A DNA stretch of 64,000 nt. It comes from Plenodomus lindquistii. Lineage: Eukaryota > Ascomycota > Dothideomycetes > Pleosporales > Leptosphaeriaceae. Each line of letters begins with the position of its first letter. Positions within the stretch are counted from its first letter, which is position 1. The stretch lies in the NCBI GenBank assembly GCA_025504975.1, contig JANUWI010000003.1, positions 620,001-684,000 of the forward strand. Reading direction: 5' to 3'. Below, in pieces: positions 56,211 through 64,000 of the stretch. The position numbers were made by a program, and so were the translations under genes. Under the pieces are notes generated by a model that searched no databases, was not told the DNA's origin, and was given only the letters and a program-made list of their open reading frames with translations.

Positions 56211-57121
56211 GACGATACAATCTAGTAGATTACACAAGAACAATATCAAAGGGTATCAGGAGGTCGGGAGGATCAAGAGGAGCGGGGAGAGCGAGGAAAA
56301 GTCAGTCCAAGCCAAAATCCGTCTCTAGGGCGTCAGATACAATGACGCCCTGGGTCGGCCTGAACGGCAGTCAGTGATGCAATTCGCGGGTTAGCGTGGC
56401 TTTGTGGCTGCAGTCGGCCTCGCCAAAGGAGCAAAAGAGCGCGTCGGGCGCGCATTCTCGGACCATCCGGACGAGAAGGGGACAATGGGAGGGAGTCTTG
56501 TTCGGGTTGCGACTTTTGCACGACCGTGGTCCAGAGCCGCACCGGTGCTGGGATCGCGGTGGGGTCTTTTGGGGCTGGGATTTGTTTCCGCAGCGAGCCG
56601 CGGCCTCGTCTTGAGCTTCGGAGCGGGAGTCGTCAAGGCCGATTACATGACTACGCAAGACGCAGGCCCGAGGATGATGCAGCCACTTTTGGTGTTTACA
56701 TGCTACACGTACACAGGTGCATCTGATGAAGGTGCAGAATGCCGTGTACACGGGGCTCCTGACATGTGTATGCACTCCATGTACTGTGTACAGACGAGGC
56801 GCTAAGAGTGCAGGCGCGCGATTAGCTGCCGAGGCCATGTGATTAAGCGATGAACGCATGGCTCGTCGCTGGTTGACGACATGCAGAGTCGAATTCCTTG
56901 CTCTACTTGCTCTACGGCCATTCCAGACTACACACACCGCAGTTACCGCAACACATACCAGCCAGAGCCGGCTCTGGCGACACATCCATCCATCCATCCA
57001 TCCACCCATCCATCCACCCATCCATCCACCCATCCATCCACCCATCCTCCCTTGGACAACTTACTCCAACACACAAGATTGATTGCGCCTGCCGCCGCCC
57101 GAGGAGATTACTCTTCGCAGC
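56211..57121. other. Divergent intergenic region with satellite repeat
   Basis: About 910 bp between the CRAL-TRIO gene (minus) and the F-box gene (plus). The last 140 bp hold the CATC-based repeat (56983-57049). The long minus-strand frame at 56371-57045 begins inside this repeat (Gly-Trp-Met units) and is an artefact. Confidence 0.5.
56983..57049. repeat. CATC satellite with a 12-bp higher-order unit
   Basis: The tract begins with simple (CATC)n and then settles into a 12-bp unit, catccatccacc, repeated about four times (57001-57048). It lies 73-139 bp upstream of the F-box start, so it is probably promoter or leader. Confidence 0.9.
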
Positions 57122-59027
57122 ATGGAGCCCTCGGCACGCCCCTCGCTCACCGACCTGCCCGCCGAGATCCTCGAAGCCATCTTCCTGCACCTGGATCCGC
57201 ATTCCCTCTTGTCCGTGTCGCAGACCACCAAGCCCATCAAGACACTCGCCACCGACTCGCCCGTCATCTGGCGCCACCTGTGCCAGACGCGCTTCAAGAC
57301 ATGGGACTCGCGCCACAACATTGCCGCAAAGTACCGCGCGCCGCTGTCGAGTGTCGACTGGAAGGCCTTGTTTGTCACGAGGGTCACCATCGAGGCCAAC
57401 ACAAAGGCGCTGCTGAACCGCATCGTCGCCACCCAGCATGAGCGCATCCGGTGCATCAACGAGATTGCAGACTACGGCTACGACGCCAAAGAGACGCTCT
57501 TGAACGAGTGCGCCTGCCCCGATGACGCAGACGATGTGCTGGCGCGACGCTACTATGCCAATGCCATCCTGGAGCGCATACATCGCGAGATTGCCATCAA
57601 CGTCTGGCAGGACCTGCGCGGCGGGGCTGACGTGCCCATTGAACGCGCACTGGGCGCATACGATGTCTTTGCGCGCATGGGAGAAGATGTCGATACCGAC
57701 GTTGTAGTCGACGACATTGACCACCTAGCCAATGGCCTTCTGCAGCAGTACCCCGACTTTCGCGACATGGACTCGAGAATGAAGGCCTCCACACTAGCCG
57801 CATATCTGCGCCATCAAGACTACACAGGCGTGCCCGACACCTCCTACCGCGCCCTCCGCAACTCCTTCATAGGCCTTGTCCTCCGCTCCCCCACTCACGA
57901 ATCCCTCCCCCTCATCTCCGTAGCCATCTACTGCGCCGTGGCCCAACGCCTCGGTCTCGACGCCCGCCCCTGCGGCTTCCTGTTCCACGTCTACACCATC
58001 GTCTATGCACCCAAGGACTACAATCTCAATGGCGACTACAAGCCCACCAGCTCCTCCGAGCTCGACTTCATGTATCTCGACCCCTTCCGCTCCTCCTCCG
58101 AAGTCCGCCAAGACGACCTCCAACGCCTCCTCCGCAACATGGGCGTCCCCTCCTCCGACCACAGCACCTATCTCTCCAGCACCACCACGCGCGAAATGGT
58201 CCTCCGCACAGCCCGCAACATCATGAACTCTGTCCAGACCATCCGCCAAACCGAAGCCGGAACCCGCGCTATACAAACGAGCTGGCTGACCACACAGCCC
58301 GATATGGACAACGCCTTCTACGCCACAATCTGGGCCATGTTACTCCTCGAGCCCTCAGACGACCCGGCTACCGGCCGTCCATCCTTCAGTTCCGCTGCCT
58401 CCACACTCCGCCGCCGTCAATACCTACCATACCTGCTTGAACACTTTCAAACGCATTTCCCGTGGGACGTCACGCTCCTAAGTCGCTACGTCATCCCCAT
58501 GTTCTACAACCAGCCCGAGGGCCACCGTCTGCTACAGTTCGTGCAGAGCATGCACCAAGTCGATGCCATGCGGAAACCCGTCGTGCGGCGCACCGAGCGC
58601 ACCAAAAAAGTACAGTTTAAAGTAGGCCAGCTATTCCAGCACAAGCGGTATGGATACGAGGGTGTTGTGACCGGGTGGGACGTAGCATGTGATGCAGGCG
58701 AGGAATGGATAGTAAACATGGATGTTGATGGCCTGCCTGGAGGAAGAGATCAGGCGTTTTACCATGTGCTGTGAGTTAGTTGATACTGCCCTGATCTTCC
58801 CCTTTACTACGTACGTTTCGTGTATGGTACAGGGAAGCTAATAAGCACAAAACAGTGTCTGCGATAAATCAGTCCGCTACGTCGCGCAAGAGAATATCCG
58901 CCCGGTTGGTCCGCACGCTCAGCCATCGGAAGCTATTCTGCGTCTTGCGGGCCGCCACTTTAAGCGCTGGGATGCTGAGAATAGCGTCTTTGTGAGTAAT
59001 GTGCGTGACGAGTATCCTGATGATTGA
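57122..59027 (+). CDS. FBXO21-like F-box protein with transglutaminase-like and YccV domains
   Basis: F-box proteins recruit substrates to SCF ubiquitin ligases. The order of domains is that of human FBXO21: an F-box at residues 7-55 ([34 protein letters not shown]), a SirB1/transglutaminase-like middle ([40 protein letters not shown]) and a YccV/hemimethylated-DNA-binding-type C-terminus ([33 protein letters not shown]). After a 91-bp intron the last exon completes this domain ([17 protein letters not shown]) and ends DEYPDD. The product is about 606 aa. The frame is open upstream through a TTG only; the ATG at 57122 ([13 protein letters not shown]) is the best start. The substrate is unknown. 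Confidence 0.9.
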
Positions 59028-59386
59028 GCACTGTGCGGCATCATCATCATCATCATCATCATCATCATAATCATCATATACAGGGCGTTCAGCGACTGGG
59101 AAAAAGGTAAAGGAGCAGGGCTGATGAATGCCTAGGTCGGGTATGTACCTAGCAGCAGTCTCTCGGAGGGCTTTAATGACTGATGGGTTTGGAACGTGGA
59201 GTTCAGCGTTCTTGGAAAAGAGGGGGGGTTGAAGAATCTTTGTATACCCCTGGGTGTTTGTCCGTTTCCATTTTCATGTCAGTATGGTATATGAGAGGAG
59301 GTTTAATGATGAGATGATCAATGATATTGTATCACGATGTGCATGCAGTACGGGTGCATCTTACTAAATCCACTCCATATTTGGAC
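59028..59386. other. Convergent intergenic region
   Basis: About 360 bp between the F-box and DUF3176 genes, with a CAT microsatellite directly after the F-box stop codon. Nothing else is recognised. Confidence 0.5.
59039..59077. repeat. (CAT)n microsatellite
   Basis: Twelve CAT units with one A insertion begin 12 bp after the F-box stop codon, within the presumed 3' UTR. Confidence 0.9.
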
Positions 59387-61499
59387 TTAACATGCTACTC
59401 CTCGCAATCTTAACCCACTGCTGTCCAACCTCACACTCGTAGTCTCCGCAATACCTTGCATATCACGCTTACACATACATTTATCCTCATCCCCGAATAA
59501 ATCGTCCATCTCGCAAAACAACATTGCAAGTACCGAGCTCTTCCAAAGCCCATCACTCTCCATGTCCCGATTCTGCATGCTAACGAAAAACAGGAACAGT
59601 ACCAAGAGTACAATCAGCGCAGCAGGAAAGCATATCCACAGCCACATGACCCGTACACAAGTCGCAAAATATAATTTTGAGCCTTGAAATGGTTCAGAGA
59701 GGCCGTCGACGCCATGGGTTCGTACAAACGTCGACATTGCGCTGGCTATATTTTTGAACATCAAGTCTATAGTCGGCCAGCTTATGTTGCCCTCTCGAAA
59801 CATCTGGCTGAGATAGGCCGAACCCTCGCTCGCACCGTATTGGCCGCCCCATCGCAAGGTTTGCGAGTCGAAGATGTCGAAGAAAATTTGTGCCAATTCC
59901 ATCATGGCTTGGTGCCCGAAGCTGTACACACACTCCTCCGAGAAATAGCGTACTTCGCCCTTGTTGCTGTTGTATTGCTGGGTAATGTTTGGAATTGTGA
60001 TGAAGTCGCTTTCGGAGGCGGAGACGAAACCTGGCGCTGGGTGCTTTTGGCTGGGACATGGCATGCGGGTACCGTTCATCAGTAGCATTGGCATTACTTG
60101 CTTGAAGGTTGTTTGCCGTTCTTCGTTAGTAACGTTGGTCCCTGGTAACGCAAGCGCGTTGTAGCTAATAGGAGTCATTACGCCATGATGCTGGCCGAGA
60201 TTACCGATAGAGTATGTGCCGATGCCCGGAAAGAATTGGCAAAAAAGTGCCTCGTAGCTCATGTCAGTGATGTTTGATCTGTAGATCATGTTCACGTCCA
60301 GGGACGTAATGTGATCAAAGAGTCCGTCGAATGGCCGCACAAATGTTCCCGTTGACAGCACAGCCTTTCGCCCAATGTTCTCTACTGGGAGCGTGATGTT
60401 GGTCCAAGCATCGTTTGTGTGGTTAAGCCACACATCAAAGTCATTCACTGCGGGTCGTGGGTGTTTCTCGGTCCGCGTTTGGTCGGTGATATTTCGACAT
60501 TGGTGGAAAAAGCCTAGTGTCGAGAATCCAGACGAGAAGTTGCACAAACCTGATGATGAGCATCCACCGTATATCAGATCTTGGTCGTAGTCTTCGAGCG
60601 GTCGCAATATAGCGGTGCCGATGGCGGCTCTCATGGTATAGGCTGTGTTGTCCATTTCATCGTTGGTCAGCCCAGAGGCATTGTATGCGTTTGTTCGTTT
60701 CACGCCAACTTCGACGTCAAAATCCACTTGGAGGCAATCATGGAACTGAGCTAGCTGTTGCGTGAAAAAGCCGATGAGAGAAGCCATGATGGTAATCAAT
60801 GCCCCCAAAGTCGCAACCCAGCTGCGCCCGTCAGTATCGAAGTTGTACATGCTAGTCGCCATCGTGACTCACTGTACACTTCCATGGCGCAATCTAAAAA
60901 GTAATCTGAAAGAACCTGAAGCTCCACGACTAGCAGCGTCAAGCCGCTCCATGTCGGCCAGTCGCCTTGGTTTGCGGAACCACTGCCACTTTGACTGACT
61001 GATACCTGCATGCGTCAATATCCAATCCTTCATGATTATGATCCAGTTCAAACATACCTTCTGCAAGGACCCATCCAACACTGGTACGCATGAGTAGCGC
61101 AAAGAGAGCAATAATGGAGTTGATAGTGATAAGTTGGGGCCATTGTGGTAACGGCTTGCTCTCATGAACTCGCAACGTTACGACCAAGCCCGCCAGCGCG
61201 CATGCGGCGAAAACGCATGCACACCACTCAGGTGTCCAGCTCTTATTCCAGACATGCAAGGCGTGATTGGGAATAGCCTTTGAGAACAGAACTATGGCCG
61301 TCCAGACGATGAACCATTGTTGCATAACAGTATCAACGGTTTTAGGGATCGTACCACCATTTTTTCGGACTGGAGTTGAAGCAGGGATATGGACGGGTTC
61401 AGTGGTGCTGGAGGGACGCGGGGAGCGTTCAAACATGTATGGTCGCATGTCATGGCTCAACTCAAGGAGAGGTATGTTGGAAGCCTCGGGTAGTTCCAT
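59387..61499 (-). CDS. DUF3176 multi-pass membrane protein
   Basis: DUF3176 proteins are a large, fungus-specific membrane family of unknown function. The ATG at 61499 (MELPEASNIPLLELSHDMRP) starts a product of about 669 aa. The first part has helices in WFIVWTAIVLFSKA, WCACVFAACALAGLVVTLRV and LITINSIIALFALLMRTSVG. A 55-bp intron joins WVLAEG to ISQSKWQWFRKPRRLADMER and LDAASRGASGSFRLLFRL, the family signature. A second intron, with donor GTGAGT at about 60876, joins LRHGSV to HWVATLGALITIMASLIGFF; a tempting ATG (MATSMYNFDT) lies inside that intron. A long, Asn-rich and probably glycosylated extracellular loop with several cysteines follows. The last helix is LWICFPAALIVLLVLFLFF. Confidence 0.85.
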
Positions 61500-62389
61500 T
61501 TCCAAAAAGTGGTGATTTTTCCCGATATTGTCGGAAGGGACGAGCGCCAACTTCTATACTCGAGAAAAATCGATGTTGCAGCTGTGTCCATCTCGAAAAC
61601 TGTGTCCTGACAAGCGACAGCCTTGTTGATGCGTCACGTCATGGAGCGGCGTAAGCCACGGTATATCGATTTCGAGACCCCAATAACACTGTTCCAAGGT
61701 GTCAGCGCACAATCCGCTGTAGAGGAAGCTTCAGCAGGCCTGCAGTGATTTGTGTAAGCACAAGACTGCCGAACGGGACGCCTGATGTGGCCGCTATGCT
61801 CGCAATGATGGCACACGTACACACACCGATTTGACTGCGGTCACCTTTCAGGGGGGTGGCAGCGCTCGCTGTCGCTTGGGTCGGATAAATTATGGCAGAT
61901 CTTCTCGTCGCAATCAGCGACAGCACCGTGTTTACATATTGAGTAAAAGCCCAATCGGTGGTGGCTGCGCCGCAAGCATACGACCGTGGAAAGGCTGACA
62001 TGGCGATAAATTCTGTTGTCGAGGTCCGGAAATGGTGTGGCGACAGCTGAATGTTGCAAATCCAGCAAGCCCCCCGGTATTTACGTGTAATGTCATATCT
62101 ATTTCCTGAGCTTGTAGTGGAAGGAGCGCCCAGTGCTTACTTGAGCGTCCTATGGGGGTCATAACAAGCAATTGGACAAACTCTAATGTAAGCGCTCGGA
62201 AAGAGCTTGTAAGTAAATTATAGCACGCTGAGGAATCTGGCTACCAATGAGTCTGTGATTGGCTTTTGCTTGCTCGTGAGATTTACGCCCTGATAATCTG
62301 AATCAATGTGCGATGACGACAGTCACTAGATGTTGTATGCTCGAATCTCTATGACTGCTGTGTCCATAGGTTCATTACAAGCACGATGG
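61500..62389. other. Tandem intergenic region
   Basis: About 890 bp upstream of the DUF3176 gene and downstream of the UCH gene. A minus-strand frame (61702-62001, 99 codons, starting MSAFPRSYACG, with a hydrophobic stretch) is the only candidate gene, and is too weak to call. Confidence 0.4.
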
Positions 62390-63874
62390 CTACTTCTTTC
62401 CCTTGCCTCCATTTGTAGGCATGAACCGATGCAGATTCTCCTCTAAATGTCCGTTCTCAGCCAACATCTCCAACCACTTCTTAACCACGGGCCCGGCATC
62501 GAACCTCCTCTGCGCCGCCTTACTGTCCTCCTCCGCCTCGGCCTGCGTCTCTGCAACGATACTCGCAGTCAACTGACTCAGCTTCTTGTCAAGTTTGATG
62601 AACATCTCGACGGTGTAGGCCGTAGCGCCGTATTTGATATCTCCCACGTCATCTTCGTCTGGAGGGTGTAATGGCAACAGCTCTTTGATGCCCAGGAGAT
62701 TCGGATCAGGCTGTTCGCAGCCTGGTGCCATGGACGCTTTCCAGTCATCGTCGACTTCACTCAAACACTCGTCGATGAGCGTCATGGTGTTGTATGCTAC
62801 ACATGCTTTTGCGCGAAGCGCGCGGAGCGGAGACCGTGTGAGTGCTACAACGCCGTAATCATCATCCCCTGCAGCCATGAGCGCAGCAATGGTGTCGGAG
62901 ACGGCGGAAAGCCAGGTCTCGCCTTTTTCGGGATCGAAGCTGCCCATGTTGGTTGGCTGCGCGTCTAGCCCATCGAGTTTCCAGACCGAGGTACCAACTG
63001 GCACAAAGGCTATGAAGTGGTGACCAGATTCTTCGTAAGCTTCTGCGCTGTCGTTGGTGACTGTCGAATCCGCAGACGCTCTCCTCCCTCGAGATTTGGT
63101 ACCTTTTTTGCTAGGCCTTGATGCTTCGGCTTCTTTTTGCGCTTTGAGACGTTGAGCGCGATGGACTTTGTACGAGAGCAGTTTGTCGCTCTCCAGGATG
63201 TCCATCTTCTTGGCAAACGAATTGTGCGTGCGTTTCACAAACTCGAAACTCGATAGTGCTTCGCCGCGTTGATAGGGAGTGAAGTCACGCGTGAAGTCTT
63301 TAAATTGTGCTAGATGCTCGCCAATTTGTACATCCGCACTGTTCATCAATATGTTGATCATAGCAAGCGTTGCACAGCTGTTCTGTGCGGGAAGCTGATT
63401 TGCAAACCACACGTCTTTAGGGCATTCGTTGGGTTGATCTGCGTTGCCGAATTCGCGGTAGTGGAAGAGGAGGATAAGACCAAAGATTGGTTGGGGAAGC
63501 GATTCTTGGAGGTAGGCTGGATCCATGGTGAAGACTTCACGGACGGTGACTTCTTTGACGCCCAATTCACGGAGGATGACAGAGAAGTAAGCGGGTTCGG
63601 ACTCGATCTCGCAGAAGCCGTGCCAGTTGTTCTTGTCGATAATGGGTGGGGTGGGTGAGCGTGATGCCGATGGAGTGCCTTCGTTCAGTGATTGTTCCAC
63701 TGACAGTTCTTTCGCCTTCTTGTTCTTTGAGCCTCTACTAGATCCCTCTGGACGTTTTCGTTTTTTGGAATTTGGATCTGATGGTGCTGTACCATTGGTG
63801 GTGTGGGATGGAGTTGCCTGACTGAGAACTACAGTTGCATCGCCGACACCATTGGCGTCGGAAGATTCAGCCAT
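62390..63874 (-). CDS. Ubiquitin C-terminal hydrolase, UCH37/BAP1 type (peptidase C12)
   Basis: UCH enzymes cleave ubiquitin from substrates; UCH37 works at the proteasome and BAP1 in chromatin. The single-exon product is 494 aa from MAESSDANGVG; another ATG 12 codons upstream (63910) is possible. The N-terminal 90 residues are disordered with a nuclear-signal-like SKKRKRPEGSSRGSKNKKAK. The catalytic domain starts NWHGFCEIESEPAYFSVIL. The active-site Cys is in QLPAQNSCATLAMINILMN, the His in SGHHFIAFVPVGTSVWKL and the Asp in the adjoining LDGLDAQP. A charged insert (KAQKEAEASRPSKKGTKSRG and on) separates Cys and His, longer than in minimal UCHs. The helical tail (VVKKWLEMLAENGHLEENLH) resembles the UCH37-like domain. 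Confidence 0.92.
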   Translation of the reverse strand: MAESSDANGVGDATVVLSQATPSHTTNGTAPSDPNSKKRKRPEGSSRGSKNKKAKELSVEQSLNEGTPSASRSPTPPIIDKNNWHGFCEIESEPAYFSVILRELGVKEVTVREVFTMDPAYLQESLPQPIFGLILLFHYREFGNADQPNECPKDVWFANQLPAQNSCATLAMINILMNSADVQIGEHLAQFKDFTRDFTPYQRGEALSSFEFVKRTHNSFAKKMDILESDKLLSYKVHRAQRLKAQKEAEASRPSKKGTKSRGRRASADSTVTNDSAEAYEESGHHFIAFVPVGTSVWKLDGLDAQPTNMGSFDPEKGETWLSAVSDTIAALMAAGDDDYGVVALTRSPLRALRAKACVAYNTMTLIDECLSEVDDDWKASMAPGCEQPDPNLLGIKELLPLHPPDEDDVGDIKYGATAYTVEMFIKLDKKLSQLTASIVAETQAEAEEDSKAAQRRFDAGPVVKKWLEMLAENGHLEENLHRFMPTNGGKGKK

Positions 63875-64000
63875 ACCGATAGAACCTAAGCAGGTACAGC
63901 GCAGAGGCATCGAACCGTAATGGGTTTCTCAAGTTTGGAGATCCGTGTCAGGAAGTGGCTGGCAAGGAGAGCAGACAAACATTGCAAGCTGAGGATCAGA
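63875..64000. other. Right edge of window
   Basis: About 126 bp upstream of the UCH gene start. They include an alternative in-frame ATG at 63910. Nothing else is recognised. Confidence 0.4.

Noticed and set aside
56371..57045. Minus-strand frame starting with Gly-Trp-Met repeats
   Set aside because: The repeats are the CATC satellite read backwards; the remainder is Cys/Arg/His-rich without any domain.
61702..62001. 99-codon minus-strand frame with a hydrophobic segment
   Set aside because: No recognisable family, no promoter signal, and it lies in the promoter/3' region between two real genes.
1..64000. Transposons, viral insertions, CRISPR or prokaryotic operons
   Set aside because: No transposase, reverse transcriptase, capsid or long terminal repeats were seen; the integrase-type finger at 52716-52829 belongs to a cellular Spt10-like gene. 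The window is ordinary fungal nuclear DNA.

Overview
This window is nuclear DNA from a filamentous ascomycete (Pezizomycotina; a Dothideomycete is my best guess, but nothing here proves the class). The reasons are: protein-coding genes broken by many 45-90 bp GT...AG introns; single-gene transcription units on both strands; pyrimidine-rich 5' leaders; and typical fungal families (CWH43, UTP6, a Nab3-like protein, DUF3176, DUF3431, a KGG/con-10-type stress protein, a Spt10-like acetyltransferase). I found no rRNA, convincing tRNA, transposase or CRISPR.

Layout. 0-9 kb is dense housekeeping: CWH43 (cut by the left edge) head-to-head with UTP6, a mitochondrial GGQ release-factor-like hydrolase, and a Nab3-like RRM protein. 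9.9-11.1 kb has a LETM1-like mitochondrial protein. 11.1-20.4 kb is gene-poor, with one conserved Q/P/S-rich protein (16.2-17.6 kb) preceded by about 5 kb without a convincing gene. 20.4-27.5 kb is accessory-like: a Ser/Thr-rich secreted mucin-like protein, a BAHD/trichothecene-acetyltransferase-type enzyme, a degenerate-looking APH-fold kinase and a small orphan reading frame. 28.6-36.0 kb holds eIF2A, ureidoglycolate lyase, a KGG-repeat stress protein and uracil-DNA glycosylase. 36.7-37.4 kb has a secreted two-module PAN-like protein, followed by a 2 kb gap. 39.4-47.5 kb holds a SprT/GCNA-type protease, mitochondrial aconitase, Bud20 and Mog1. 48-64 kb holds a DUF3431 protein, a zinc alcohol dehydrogenase, a Spt10-like GNAT plus integrase-type zinc finger protein, a CRAL-TRIO protein, an FBXO21-like F-box protein, a DUF3176 membrane protein and a UCH37/BAP1-type deubiquitinase.

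The genes do not form one pathway or a classical secondary-metabolite cluster: no polyketide synthase, NRPS, terpene cyclase or P450 is present. Loose themes are ribosome and RNA biology (UTP6, Bud20, eIF2A, Nab3-like, GGQ hydrolase), DNA repair and chromatin (UNG, SprT protease, Spt10-like, UCH), mitochondria (LETM1-like, aconitase, GGQ hydrolase) and cell surface or secretion (CWH43, Ser-rich protein, PAN protein). Gene models were spliced by hand from reading frames and GT/AG signals; exon ends are exact where given, but transcript support is absent.
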